Shown in pieces: positions 1 to 14,400 of a stretch of 64,000 nucleotides of DNA. The position numbers and the translations under genes were made by a program. The stretch's first letter is position 1, and every line of letters begins with the position of its first letter. Source of the stretch: Dromaius novaehollandiae (taxonomy: Eukaryota; Chordata; Aves; Casuariiformes; Dromaiidae). The DNA is taken from contig NC_088117.1 in the NCBI RefSeq assembly GCF_036370855.1, positions 9,300,001-9,364,000 on the forward strand, read 5' to 3'. The notes below the pieces were generated by a model. It was not told the DNA's origin. It did no database searches and saw only the letters and a program-made list of their open reading frames with translations.

Positions 1-463
1 TGTTGCACTTCAAAGAGTCAACAATGGGCTGAACCCCGCTGAGTAAGGCAAATATGAACAAGATAGGAGTAGTTGAGGCAGACTCTACTTCAACAGCTAA
101 AGATAATGGCTAAAGCAGAGAGCAGGAGTTCCTGTTCCTCCTCCTCCTATTTTGTCACATACAAGAGGAAAAGACTGAATAATCTGGTGTGCTCATTTGC
201 AGGGTATTTCCTAGCCTAAGTTGCTAAAAGGTTTCTTTTAAGCAATATTCCTTAAGTGGCATCTTGCCCAAACCAAGGCAGTGTCCTAACTTCATCTTCC
301 TTCATCACTACAGGTGTACCGCAAACTGGCGTTATGGATTTAAGGTACAGGAGCCTGGGATATCGCCTAGTGACTGATAAATAAAAACTTTTTGCCTGAA
401 GATCACTGGTAGAACATAAAAGCAAGAATCTGACTGATGTTTGTAACATCCAAAAATCCTTAC

Positions 464-587
464 CATCTGACAGCTGTTGAGTGGGCTCTTGCAAAATGAT
501 TTGGGTGGCCCAACATGGACTTGTATCCACATCTGAACAAGCATCAGAACTGACATCTTCTATCATCTCCACCAGAGGTTCAAGGAC
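464..587 (-). other. Exon-like ORF on the minus strand (weak)
   Basis: On the minus strand an open segment reads VLEPLVEMIEDVSSDACSDV then DTSPCWATQIILQEPTQQLS-D, and ends at a strong donor (CAGATG|GTAAGG). A T-run pyrimidine tract lies upstream, and the in-frame stop TAG overlaps the AG that would serve as acceptor. The acidic, Ser/Asp-rich composition looks protein-like, but I recognise no family. It could be one exon of an upstream minus-strand neighbour, a decayed pseudoexon, or chance. Confidence 0.2.
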
Positions 588-3500
588 CTAGTGATCTCCC
601 TCTAAAAAAAAAAAAAAAACCCTTTAAAGCATATGTGTTACATCCACATTGCATAACGCGGTGTCATGTAGAGCTATGCAAATAGCGGCTGCAGTCCTGG
701 AAGCAGCCTGCTCTGGTGGTTCAGCATCCTGACCAAACTAATGCACCCTGCCTCTCGGCATGGCTAATTAGCCTTGGCAGCCCGCTCCGCTAACACGGTT
801 ATACTACAGCTAGCCCAGTTATCTCCACGCGCTCCTGCACTGTGCCATGTAGACAGACTAAGAGATGGAAGAGAGAAGACTGCAGTGAGCTGCCAGTTCC
901 GGATCCGTTCTGCAGCTAAAGAGAGAATTTCATTTTGGGTGCTGTCAGTCTCATAACGTTCGTAGCTCTGAACTCACTTGGAGAGAAGGGGGGGAAAAAA
1001 AAAAAAAGGAAGTAACAACCCAAACTGGCAGCACATGCAGCCTGACGGGAGAGGGACGGTTCCCTTCGCAAGCAGAAGCTTGACTGGGGAGTGTGGATCT
1101 GAGATGAACCTTTCACAGCAACGTGCGTTCTGCAATTTCACTCAGACTGCGGCTATTAAGAACCAAGTGGGCTGTAATTAATCAGCGACACCAAAGGAAA
1201 GGGATGCTTTCAGAATCCTTCCAGAGGTACCGTAAAGGGGAATTTGTTAGGGAAGACAGTGCCCAACTAGAAATGCTTTCTCATTAAAAAAGATATTAAT
1301 TTTGTCATCAGGAGAGACAATTAATATCGACTATTGTGTTTCCTACCAAATGCAGAGAATCTCTCAAGGAATGTCTGGACAGGACTCATCATTTGGAATA
1401 ACTGACATCATAAGAAACAATCATTATCTTCCCCTGCAACAGATAAATGCTGATATTTATTCTGTGGTAAGCTGGACAGATATTCATCAGCAGGGCCACT
1501 GCATTGCTTAGTACTTCATTGCTACATTCTTGACAGCAGTTCAGATAAATACAATAAACTGATTTTTTTCTTTTTGGTTCAAATTATTGCAAGGCTGAAT
1601 AATGCAATTGGTAAAATATTCTTGCCGTTTTTATATTCCTAATAATTTTTCAAGTTTTCAGTCAGCTCACCACAGAGTTTACTATATGATGCATTAATGA
1701 AACAGAGGAGAAGCTTCTGCCGGTAGGAAGGGAATGGATCCTGCCTCCTTTCAGACAGGGTTGGAAGGGCAAGACATTTCCAGATGTGGGGGAACCTGGA
1801 TCTCCAGTGCTTTTTCTTTGCTGTTACTTCCTGAATCAGAATCTTCCACTATAGCCAACAACAGCAGCAAAGATCTTACCAAAACCCTTCTGCCAGAAGA
1901 AAGAGTGAAATAATGAACTGAGCTGACCGTCATGTAGTTATCCTCAGATTTCCTGTGGGATGGATGGTGTTAGCTTAGTGTTGTTTCAGGCTCTCAGGAG
2001 ACTTGGCTTCCATTAGAAATGGTCTTCCCCCACAGCACGGTGCATGGAAAACAAGTCTGGAGGCCTTCCAGTCTGTTTAGGGTCAGTCTTACTGCAGGAA
2101 CTACAATTTTCAGATGGCTATTCGGTTGCTTATATGGATTGTTTTGTTTTGGTTTATAGTTATGAAGCGTCCACATCATACACAAAAAATCCAGCATGTA
2201 ACAGATTTGTCTGCAGAGGCACTAAGGACTGGATGGGTTATGACTCTTGAATTCTCTCTCGTCTCCTGAAGCTGGCACCCTTGATGTCAGTTTTAAGACA
2301 ATTCAAAGAGATCTGCCGTTATGCTTTGCTGCTTCTGGAGTTTCAGCCTCTGGGGAAGCCAGCTTAACACCTTATCCCAGCACTGAATTTACATGAAAAG
2401 TGTAAAGCAAAATACAAAAAGTAAACTGTACCCAGCAAAACTCATGGTGTTATTTTATGCATGCAGTATTCTGTCCCAAAATATGTCAAATTTTACTTGC
2501 AAAAAGAAAAGGCTGCTGTTTTATTCTGTATGTATGCTATCTGCAGAGAAATGTACTCAGCCACTTCTTTTCTTTAAACACTCAGTGATCTAGTGTGGAA
2601 TCTGATGTAAATCCGAATGGGAAGAAAATATCATTATTTAAAGGCTACATAACTGCTTAAAATTAGAGCTGTGAAGGCATCAAAAAATACCAGAAATCAC
2701 AGATGGTTTGTAGATAAATTCACATTGCATTTAGTCCACTCAACATCTATAAAAAAACCTATGCTTTTGCCTTGCTTTTCAGTCTAAATGTTGATGCCTG
2801 CTCAAAACACTTACTTCTTACTTTAAATTGGGCTTTGAGTCATGTTCTGTTGCCCTATACGTTCAGAGCCTAGTCACTTTGAAAAATCTGCACAAATACA
2901 TGTATTTTTAAATTATATAGTTAAAATTTAATGTATTTTGCACATTTTCAAAATGACAACTATCCTGAGCAGGTTAAATAGGACATTAGAAGGGATGAAA
3001 CAGTAGAAAGAACAGACAAGTAATTTTGCAGTATGCAAGTGGCTGAGACAGAATGACCCAGTTGCCTCTTCTTGATTATTTTGGTGATTTTGCAGTATTA
3101 GAGGCAGTTAAACTCATTGTTTTCCCTGTCTGACGATTGCTTGATCAAGCTTTGACATTATTCCTGAATATTCCTATATTCTATTATTTAACTGGTTAAA
3201 ACTCCTTTGCCTTATTTTGTTCCTAGGTTGTATTTTCAAATACTGTGCCTTGTCTCCTGGGTTTTCACTCTGACACTGGTTCACTCTGGGGAAAACTCTG
3301 CTTCCATTGTCATGAAGGGCCCAGATCTGATTTTGATAAAATCATTCCAGCGTCACTGCCTAATAGAAGTCAGCAGGATTTGGATATAATGCTTGACTTC
3401 TCCTTACCAAGTTCTTGTGCAGGTAGGATTTGGCAACAGGCGGGGGAAGCTTGAAACATGGATGGTTATTCAATATATGTTTGGTCAAATCCACTAGCTA

Positions 3501-4860
3501 TTGCTCCTCATTGAACAGGCGCATGCAAGTTTTGGTTGGTTGTGTATCCTCTGTTATGGCAGTAAACCTGGTGGAGTTCATGGTATAATATATGGCATTT
3601 CTCCTTGCCAGGAGCAAGCTCTAACACGTAGCTGGGAAAAGCAGAGGTTGCTTTTCCCATTCTCCACTGAGACAAGTTCAAAGGCCCCAGAAAATAACAA
3701 AGTGTTCTAAAGTTTCTGAATAGTAAATATTATTTAAGACCAAGTATAATCTCAAGCCAGTAAGGCCTGGGATACACCAGATTCAGGTCTGATTTCGGCA
3801 ATCTTCAGCTTTAGTCCTCCTAAATACAAATACAGCAAACTGAGCAACCAGTGCTGCCTGCCTTCAAAGCATTCCCCACTCTGCCAGCCACTTGCCAAGA
3901 GTCATTTGCTCCAGTACTTCCCAGAAAAGCCAAACTACTTCTCATAACTCTCCATCCTAATTAAGCGACTTGTTGGCTTTTATAATCACCTCTCCATAAA
4001 TCAATCAGTCTCAGCAGGATTTTTAACAGATGAAGCTGTGCTTAAACACCAGCCATCCTGTAACAGCAAGGCCTTATTCTTTGCTGTTTAGGTTTTCCTG
4101 CATGCCTTCTTTATTTTTTTTCCCTGCTATAAGAGGGAGAGTTCAACAACAAAAATAAATATAGACAAATATGTTTAAGGCTGAATGAGGGTATGGAAAC
4201 ACAGTTTCCAGACAAGGCGATCAGTTCTAGCAGCTGCATAGATGAGTATTTTTCTTTCAAGCTGCTTCACACTTACACTGTTCATCAGTCCATTAAGGAC
4301 ATTAAGGACAGACAGCCATGCTTTTTAACAGAAATCCGGACAAAACACACCAAATAAATCAAAGTTCTGTGGGATATGCAGAATTTCAGTACTTTAGAAA
4401 TTCAGTACTTTGTCTTGACCTTTGTTCGAGAAAGCCTCTGAACCAAACTTTAAGTACATACTAAAGAACTGCTTAAATTGATAAGCCTTTCTACAGCCCT
4501 GCTGCCTGCTTGAAGAATGAATCTGTAGGGCAGCTAAACTGACCTCAGGTCACACAGTCAACAACTAAAATATCATTTTCTTTAGCAAATGTTTCCTGAT
4601 AAAATATCCGTCCTGGTAGAGCTGACCTATATTCATCATTTAAAAAAACACCTACCTTCAAGCAGGCAACTGCTGCTGAGATAAGAGCGGAATCCGTGTG
4701 GACAGTCCCTTGACAAAGAGACCATAGACACTTCTCCCTCAATTACTGCCATTTTTCACCGTGTGGCATCCAGAAGAACTCCATCACCCCCGTGTCTTCC
4801 CTGCCACTGTGAAATCCAACACTCCCATCTCTAAAAAGGGATAATTGATTCAGTTTGGTC
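588..4860. other. Upstream gene-free region, AT-rich
   Basis: No gene, RNA gene or repeat family is recognised. ORFs are all short and lack splice context or domains. Only A-rich runs (about 603-619, 995-1,008) stand out. Confidence 0.5.
603..619 (+). repeat. Poly-A tract
   Basis: A run of about 17 A next to the exon-like minus-strand segment; on the minus strand it is a T-run that could serve as a splicing pyrimidine tract or mark a retroposed tail. Confidence 0.8.
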
Positions 4861-5490
4861 TTCCGCCCTCAGCAGGAAAGCAGTGGGACATTGGAAGCGT
4901 GGGCCCGGTTCTGATAGCTGCTGCTCCTTGAAGGACTCGGCTCTCGGGCACAGAAGCGTGTGGCCGCTGGAGCGGGCGCCGCATGGCAGGCACCTCTCAG
5001 AGCACTGCGCAGGGCACCTAGGGTCCCTGCAGCACTCCGCAGGTGAGCAGGACACCACAGGGACTGGTCTGAGTGCCACCGCGGTGGGTTTACCTGGAGG
5101 CTCCTAGCTCCTGCAGACGTTGCTATGGAAAAGGTCCTGCAAGAGCAGACGAGTTTGTCCGTTTGGTGCTGGCAAAGGCATTCTGGCGTGCTTCCTGCCA
5201 CCCCAGCTAGGACATGTGACAAAGGGGACACCAGTAGCTGGTGGAGGTGCCATATGATGTGGAAATAAATTGGCCTCAAATAACAGATTACCCTCACTTT
5301 GCCAGGACAGGAACGTGAGCCTACGCACAGCCGGTGGCACCACGTTGCTACCAGCATCCCCAGCAAGCGCCTGCCCCGTCGGGACACTGCGCCATTGGGA
5401 GCAGCAGATGCAAGAGCAGTGTGAAGGAGCGTGCGTGCAAGGCAGGGGCCTCCTGCGGCCGCACGGACACGCCAGCTAACACCGTCCATG
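4861..5490. other. Local GC-rich patch, no gene recognised
   Basis: A GC-rich island in AT-rich surroundings. It contains a 206-codon minus-strand open frame (4,869-5,489) rich in Arg, Ala and Cys that shows no domain and overlaps other open frames, so it is treated as chance. It could be a weak CpG island or enhancer. Confidence 0.35.
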
Positions 5491-8400
5491 GGCTGGTGAA
5501 GCTCTTACCAGAGCTCTGTTGGGCATGGTCAGCAGATACAGAACAAGCTGGACATTCTCCAAACGCTATTATCTGAAAAAGACTTTGCCTTACGCTTGGG
5601 CCAACATGGTAAGCTGTGTCCAGTTAGCTCAGGAAAAGGTCAGAGACATTTCAAAATAAAGAAAGGCCATCTCTGGCAGCAGTGTCCAATTCAGAGAGAT
5701 ATATTATCCCCAAAGGAACATGAGAAACAAATTCCTTGTTTATTTTATTTCTGCATATTCCACTTAAGTAACCTTGATGCATTCATTCTGTGGCATTGAG
5801 CTACGTTTTAGCAGAAGCAAAATACGGTCTTTCTAAAAATGAAGCTTTTTTTTTTCTTTTAAATGACAGAAAAGGCTAAACAAACGATCACTTCCTGGAA
5901 TTTGCAGGTCCAATCCCATACTTCAGTGTTTAAGGCCTCTAAGAAAAGCGACATCCATCTTCCATCTTAAAACAAAAAAAAGAGAAGAAAAAAAGAAAGA
6001 TAGGAAAGATTTTCCTTCTATCTAGAGATTATTTAGTGCTCTGTTATTGACACTGCTTCTATGGAAAGATTTAAAGATAAAAATGCAGTGTGTTCAAGTG
6101 GCGATCATTTTTCATCGTCACTTAGTGACAGTACAGCCCGTAGTCAATTGCAGCAGATTTATCTTTTCGGATATCGATCGTGTGGGGGGCTAAGCTGTTT
6201 GCAGGTACCTGGCTGTATCTCTTCTGAACTGCCGCAAGAAATGCAAAGGCAGAGGACAAGAGCGGTGCCAAGCAATCTTGTTTTCATTCTGAAGCTGTTT
6301 AATTATTTCCATTTAAGTGGTGAGATAAACTGCTAGGAGATAATTTGCTTATGGACACGAGGCATTTCCTGCCAGAAAAAAGGAGCTTCATACAAGCACA
6401 GTTTCCCTGCGTAGCTCAGGCTACACGGTGTCACGGGGAGCTGGGTTCAAACGCGAGGAACAAATGGAAACTTCAGGTCTTGGAGAGGCAGCTCTTTTGT
6501 GAAAAGCAGGGGCTGCCATTCAGTTCCCTGAAGCAAACCTCCCATAACCTCCTGTGGGGAAGCTGCTCTGTTCTATTCTTATGAAGATTCCTATCACATC
6601 CGTTTTTTAAAGCCCGCAGAGAATGGAGAGAATTCACCCAAGGTTTTGGCGCAGTCCAGCCTCCCAAGCTGCACACTTTTTGCTCTTAGGAAACAAGGAT
6701 TAATTCTGGTCACCTTCTGAATTTAGAGAGAGGCTGAAGATAAAAAAAAAAAAAAAGGCGGTTTAGAAGCAAGGTAGAACCTGATTGTTCTCAAACTGTA
6801 CGATATTGGATCCCAGGTTCCTGTCTCAAACCCATCTACTATTTTAAACAGAGCCAGACTTCTATATATGCTCTTGTTCACTTAAGCCAAATACATTGGT
6901 AAGTGCTGATACAGAGGCTGTGAATTTGATGGCTGAATAATGCTTGCGGGAATCCTTAAGAGACCAGGAAAGCTTTCTCTAGAAGCTGTCATGCACCTCC
7001 CTGATGGATCACAGCTCACAAACCATAAATGCACTTAACGTGGGGGGAAGTCAGGACCAGGTCGCCAGCTTCCTACAGCAATTGCTCTGTTACGGAGCTA
7101 AAAGGTTCATTTGTGCTTATTTCTCTTACTAGGTAGTAATTGAAATGTGACCTAGATGCCTTTAAAATTTCTATATTTCAGGTGTACATTTTATGTTTTA
7201 AATACAAAGGCTGGAAAAGAGGCACACAAAAACTTCAATGAATGGACAGACCATGGTGTCTCAGTGCGATTTGCAGCTTTCTCATCCAAGCGATGCCAAT
7301 GATCTGTGAGTTAGTGCTTTGTATACTCACTGGAATACCGCTAGCTGTTAAGAAAAGCACAGATAAATCCTTTTCCTTTTATTCCCCAGTCATTTGATGC
7401 TTTTTTTCTTGGGACTTTCATTAACTACCACTGTAAACATAGCAAGACCTGAACTAAAGAGCTTAACCAAATTGTAAGAGCAAAGGACCTTTTTAGAGCT
7501 TCCTCTGGTACTGCACCTTCACAGCAAGTTGTTAACAACCCCATATCCAATCAAGGAAGCACAAACTGGCATTGGAGCAATGGGACAAGTTCTCATGCAG
7601 CCCAAAGCTATTTATTCCAGAGTTCCCCTAGAGCTTCATGTCACTGTCATTTAACCACAATCCTCATAGTGACTTGGGTGATAAAGCCAATGTGCACATC
7701 CCTTGCACTCAGAAACACCACTAGAATGTTGTCAAACGTTAACCTAACCCGGGTTACATTAACATCCCACACAAGAACCTCTGAAAAGCAGCCTACTGGT
7801 ACTTGTTGTACTCATGGGCACACTAGAAATACTGAGCTTTTAATTAAAATGTGTTCAATGGCTTTACATTTCTAGTTGGCCTGGAATCCCCTCGGAACGA
7901 ATGTAGCCCACATCCTTTTCAGGTATTTCCCAGAAAGCCTGTGGTTTAGGAAGGGGGAAGGCGAGCAGTAGCCATTGCCTGAACAGGGAGCCCTGTTTCA
8001 TTCCTTGTGCCTCCTGCTTTCATTTCACTGCTGCTGGGAAGACCCAGCAGATTAAACCACAGAATACCAAAAAGCCCAAGACATGGTAGCTCATCTGCAG
8101 GAACTACCTCGAGCTGAAAATCACATGCTTTATTCTAGAAGCACAAGAACAAGCAAGCTATACAAATAAAACACGTATGCAGAAGACCACCAGAAGCATG
8201 AGCCCTACCATGTTCTAGCCGTTCTCTCCTTCCTTGTTAGTCACAGGATTCTGATTTCTAATTGCTCCAAAAACGACCTTCTTCTACAGAGACCTAATCT
8301 TCTCACACTCCTTCTGCAACCAGCTCAAACTTCCTTGTCATTTCCTGATCCGAACCCTTTTTTGATTAATCATCTTAAAACAGGTTTATCAATCTGTTCT

Positions 8401-11400
8401 CAAGCCCGCACACGGGAAAATACATGTTCAGCAGAGATTTCCTCTATAACTTTATCCGCTGCACTATTTTGAACTGTTTCAAACTGTGCCAGCCAACTCT
8501 TGCTATTTGCAGACGTGGGAGATGGGATTCTAAACCACGAAGATTTGCCAAGGTAGCTATGCGAGTGTAGTAGCAAAAGGATACTTCTTCTACTGTAGTT
8601 CATTCTGATTTTTCAAATAAACTGTGCTAGCAGAAGGACTTCTACTGCATTGGCAGGAGGGTTTTGTTGATAGGACACTGGTTTTACCCTTTGCATTGCA
8701 AACCAATATAGGAATGATAGCTCAAGTTTCGACCAGGCTGAGTCGTTTTCTCCTCAGTATTCACAGCTGCCAAAAAAGGAATATGATCACTGTCTTCAAG
8801 AATGAAAAGTGGCTTAATTTGTCCCCCAAAATAACCAGCGCTTTTGATCCATTCCCAATTCTTTTTCTTGCAAGGCCTTCCTGCGCAGATAACAACGTTA
8901 AACAAATTAGCAAATTAATCCCTCTGCAAAAGCCGGGTCATATTTCACCATTAGAGAAGGAGTCCGATTTTTGCTTGGGTGAAAATAAATACACAATAAT
9001 AGTATTTGCTATCATTCATGTCTCAGCATTCCCCCCCTCAAAATAATGCTTCATTTTGTTATATTTGATACTTCAGCATTCCATCTTAAAATAATGTCAA
9101 TAATTACAAATCTCACTGTATTATTTTAGGCACTGTTCTCCAGGAGTGACAGAAGCACACAGACTGAAAATGGTGCTGAAAAGATTTCTGGAAGATAAGA
9201 AAAACACATCCGAGATTTGCCTAAGTGGCAAAAAGAAAAGAGATGTTCTCTGGAAACAGTAGCGAGGAGGTACAAAAGTTTCTAATTTTCATCATTTGCT
9301 AAATGCACTGCTGTATCATGAGTTCATGGTGTAATGTTTTGGCCCTTGTTTGGGGCTTTACACTGCAATATTGAAGTAAGGGATCATGCTCTGAAGTCTG
9401 CAATCTGGTGCCCCTCTCTGGCTGTCATAGTTGATTCTAGACAGAAGAAACCCAATAAAGCATATTGATCCAATTCTGTCTGATATGTCAGTTAAAAAAC
9501 AGCCCTTTATATGTAAACAAACACCTATGCATACCAAAAAATCTTCAAAAAAATTCCTCTCCTTCAAATTATTAAAGATTTTTCTCATTATATAATGAGA
9601 ATATTTTTATAAGTTTTAGGAAATCTATCACTGACCTATTCACTTTCTAATGCCTGAAAAATTACACAGCTTTGCTTGCCCATTGAATAAAAAAGCAAAG
9701 GCCTTTACAAGCCTATTAGGAAAACAATATTTACAACAAAGCACCAAGGAAAATCCTCCCATTAAATTTTACAGCAATTTTCTTGGAAGAGTCCTCTCTA
9801 CTGAGAACAGCTGGACTTAATTGCAAATGAGCTGACTGAAGGAAGTACATCTGATTGCAGATGTAATAAAATTCATACTTGACACCTTAATTTTTTTAAT
9901 ATATATTGGCCACCGTCAAATCACTGCACTTGCTGGTTTGCAGGCTAAAGCTATCAAAGTTCTGGCAGGAGAATAGACTGGGAACGGAAAAGCTTGTGGA
10001 GTCCTTCAAAGCCTGGTGCTTAAGACACAGCTTTTTAATGCTATTGATTCCTAACAATCAATATTTTTTTCAATAAGAAAGTCTCATATTACCCCTCTTC
10101 CCAACCACCCTTCACAATGAACTTAGTTAGGATGAAAAAGCACTTAATGGCTTTCTTTCGAGCTCCTTTTTTTTTCCCATGCTCATTGCAGTCTCTTTTT
10201 CCTTACAAAGCTCACCTCCCCCATCCCTGGTGTCTGGTACTAGATTGCTGTGGAGCTGTAGGCCAAATTTCTCTCCAGTGTAACAACCTCACATCAAGTT
10301 ATGAACTGACCAAGAAAAGCCAATTTCTTTGAAATTAGTGAAATGGCAGTGCATCGACTTACTGCCTTGAAGTTATTTGCTTAAATTCTACCATAAAAAG
10401 CAAAGACTTGTGTTTCTTCTTCATTCATTTTGTATTTCTATGAATAACTTAGCAAACAGTGAGCTTCATGAACAGGGCTTTTACCTACCTTTTTACCATT
10501 AAATTTGGAGCCTGGAATCATTTCTGTTGGAGTCTTACATGATGACTTTTCAAAAAGTAGGGCGGCTTGGCTCCTGTTGGAAAATGCAGTCCTTTTGCAT
10601 CACGAGAATATGAAACTGCGGTTAGAGACAGAACAGAGGGAGTAGGAACCGTGATTGCTGCCCGAGATTGCTTAAGCCCGAGCTTCCTTGCTGACTAATT
10701 GCATGGAAATTGTTTCTGCTGGAATCTGTAGTGAGTGAGCAGCAGCGGTGGTGTTTGCCGGTAGAGCAGTAGTTTAATAAGGAGATGGAATAAACACTAA
10801 ATACGCCCTGATTCCTCCTGCAGTGGAAGCATGTAACCCCCTTCCCCTTCAGCCTGTGGTTTGAGAGAGTGGGATCGTCACCCACTTTTCAACCTCACTC
10901 GATTCCCTGCCAAGGAAAGCATGGGAATACTCTTCCCATTCCCTCCTATGTCCCAACAGGATTATTCCTGGAGAGAAACGCACATTTCTGTGAGAGGAAA
11001 ACAGTGTTGTTTCATCAGCATATTGTGAGCTAAAACTAATGATCAGTGCTTATTACAAATGGAGCCTGCTTCTCTTGTCATTTCTTGCAGAGTAACACTG
11101 CGTGTGGCATCCCAACACCTTAAATATATCCTGCTGCTCCACTGATACCTAGGCTGATGTTAATCAGAGCTTCATGCAAAGGATGTTGCGGAATCTATAA
11201 CAAGAAACTTCATTTTTTAAAAGGAGCAGCATTTACTGCTTGCTTATATAAGTGGCTGTTTAACTAGGCCTACTGAACATTGCAGATACACACACAAATG
11301 TGCTTTAATCAACCACAAAAACACTCTGTAGCATAAGTAGTTATGCAGCTATGCCCACAAGAGTACAGGTAAGTAGGCTAGTAAATATTTGATAAACTAT

Positions 11401-14400
11401 TGTTGCATGGAAGAGTAAACATAAATATTTAGTATAATATTTATTTACATTTATATCTTATGTTTAGAATAATATTATGTCTAAGAACAAGTATACATTT
11501 AAATGTTTGGTCTAGTAATGCTATTCATAGACATGTGCTTAGGTAAGATATTTAATACAGTGACATGATGCAGGCAGGAAAATGAAAGGATTATTTTGTA
11601 AGATATATACACATACACATATATGCACAAATATATGCATATTTAGTGTTCTGTGTAGGATAACTGCACTATGAGAAACAAATACAATATAAATATCAGC
11701 ACCTCTCTGTGAGAAGGTGTACACTGGGCTTTTACATCTACTAAAATACGACTTTTTCAATTGGTAGAGAATGACCTTGTAGGGTTGCATTACAAAATGC
11801 TGGACTGGCATGAGGGCAGATTTTCAATGAACACGATATGAAGTGCAAATATCACTCCCCCCAAGGCACAGCCCCAAGCACAAGGCAGATTTCATGCCTT
11901 TCTTAAAGTGTAAAATGGAATTTTTGGCAATTCTTTAGAGAAATGCAGGATGCAACCACTGCAAAGAGGAAAATGTCTTAACAAAAGGCACTGGGAATGC
12001 ACTCGCTCCCTAGCAGGGCTGCGACTCATCTTCTGTAAGGCTGTCTTTTGCCTCCGTCCTGAAATAGAGGTGGCGTACAGTTTGACACATTAATATTTAT
12101 TACAGCTTGCAGTGCAGCAATAGTCCTATATCAGAGCTGACTCTATTATGGAAAAGACCTGCATTATAGCAAGAGGTGCCCCTTTACAAGGATTTGTTTT
12201 TTCTGCCTGATAACAGATTTTGCACTACAGTCTCTATATACAGTGAACATCCTTTTTACACTTATGTTGCATTTATGGTGACAGACAGCCTTTATCTCCA
12301 GTTCAGGGCATTTCTAAAGACTTCCATAAGTTCTAATGTTTTTTTAATGAATTAAATGAGGTTTCTTGCAAAATATATACATACATGTGTGTGCGTGCAG
12401 GCATGGGCACTCTTTAGCCCCATTTATTTTGGCACACTAACCAAAGCCACAATATCCGCTTGACGGGCATATTTTGTAGCAACGTGGAGAAGTCATCTTT
12501 AGAGGACCAGCAAAGCAATAAAAAGCATCCAGTCCAACTCACGGGTTCAGATGTGGCCCACGTTACTCAGGACTGTTCTCACACTACTCTGTGATGACCG
12601 CAGTGAGATGGGGCATGACAGCGGTTCTGGTCTCGTTGGATACGAGTTGTATGTTTTACAGAAAACACTGCCACTGTTAATATCTCCCACGGAAAGACCT
12701 ATGCGCAGTGTTGGGTTTTGTTGCTTTTTCTTCTTAACAAGCACTGCCTTTTTAGCAATATGCCAGCTGAATATTAACCACCCTAACGATCCCAGTGCAG
12801 CTCCATAGCACTGCTGCTGCTTTTAGTACTAGCTGAAATGATTTTCTGCCTTTGTAGCAATTTCAGTAGAGGGGCCAAGGACTGGCAGAATGCAGCGGCT
12901 GAGCAGCCTTCCTCCCCTTATCCATCAGCTCGCAGCCCCGCACCAGTTCTGACACACAGGGTGGGAAACTTCCATGGCCATTTTACCTTACTGATACGAA
13001 TTTGTATTTTGACAGTGCTGATGCCTTTAGAGCTGGGCTCTGCTCAGCTCAAACGCAGGGTGAAGAGACAATCTCCGCTCCCCGAGTTTATCACTGAGGT
13101 CTAAGGACTTGTTGCACCTTCTCCACCACTGCAGCCGGGCTGGCTGCGGTAGCCGCTGCATTTGCACGCTGGTCCGTCCCCGCGGGAGGATGCTGCTCCC
13201 TTCTGTCCACCAGTCTGGACTGGAAGCGGGGAGGGAAGGCTGGTCTGGGCCATGGGGCCAGCAGGGCAGGGGTGAGAGGCAGCGGGTGGTGTCAGGCTGG
13301 GGAATGCCTCCGGCTGGAATATGGGAAAAGAAAGACGGAGTGCAAGACACAGCAGAGAGGCTACACGGCAACCAGGCAGCATGGCAGGGAGAGGCAGGAG
13401 AGAGAATAAGTGAGTAGGAGGGCTTCAGGGAGGACGAGGTGGTTTCTGAATCCGTATTTGAATCTGATACTGAATCTGTGATCTTCCTCGTGGTGAGGAG
13501 CAAAGAGCAGGAATCACTTTAATCTCCCAGTTTTCAAGGTGAATTAGTTATTGCCTGGTAGGGAATGAAACCACAATACCTTCTGTCTTATAATGTAAAG
13601 AAATTTGAAGATCGGAGGAGGTGGCTGAGCACAGTCGTGCCGGCCTTGCCTCTGTAATCCCGCTGCTCAGATCCCAGCAGCCCTTGGAAGAGTTAAGGCG
13701 AAGGAGAGGCAGGAAGAAGAGGTGAAGAGACCACATTGATCTCTCCCCCATGTGCTGTCAGCATTTTACTCCTTAAGCACTGCTGCTCCTTCAGCCTCCC
13801 CAGCTGCAGCCAGGACGTGCTGCTTCTTCCCAGGGAACTGACCCCTCCAAGTCCCTCCTAAAAAAGGATCTCTCCTCTCTGTCCCTCCCTCTGACTTGCC
13901 CCCAGTCCCCCACCAGCCACACTTCAGCTTTCATTGACTGACTGGTTAGATTGTGCCTGACTTCATTGAGAAGCTTTTAAAATCCTAGACTTTGCTATTA
14001 GTATTGATTATCTTTGTCCTCTTAATGGGATATTTTTTTGTCTCCTGGCTTGTTGCATCATGAGGTCATGTATTACTCTTCAGGGTTCTTTGTATGGATT
14101 CGTAAATGTGAATACAGTTGGGGACCAGGCTGGAGAAGAGATGCTAATGTTCTGTACGAACACAACCCTCAGACCAGCTTCCAGTGTTTAGACCATTCAC
14201 AATGAGAAAAAGATAAACAATCTCATCATTGCATTTTTCTGCAAAAAATAAAAAGGAAAATAAAAAGAAGAAAGAAGGAGAGCAATTTGCTCTTCCACAG
14301 GGAGAGGATGAGTATTTAATAACTTAGCAAGCCAATGCACCAAACTTTCTCTCTGGAGATGTGGGTTCTCAGCTTAAAAATACAAAAGTAGTAATTAAGA

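Noticed and set aside
4869-5489. 206-codon minus-strand open frame
   Set aside because: GC-rich patch with open frames in several phases, no protein signature.
13027-13503. 158-codon minus-strand open frame with Ser/Asp repeats
   Set aside because: The SDSNTDSETTSSS stretch comes from a short GAATCTGAT-like repeat; no domain or splice support.
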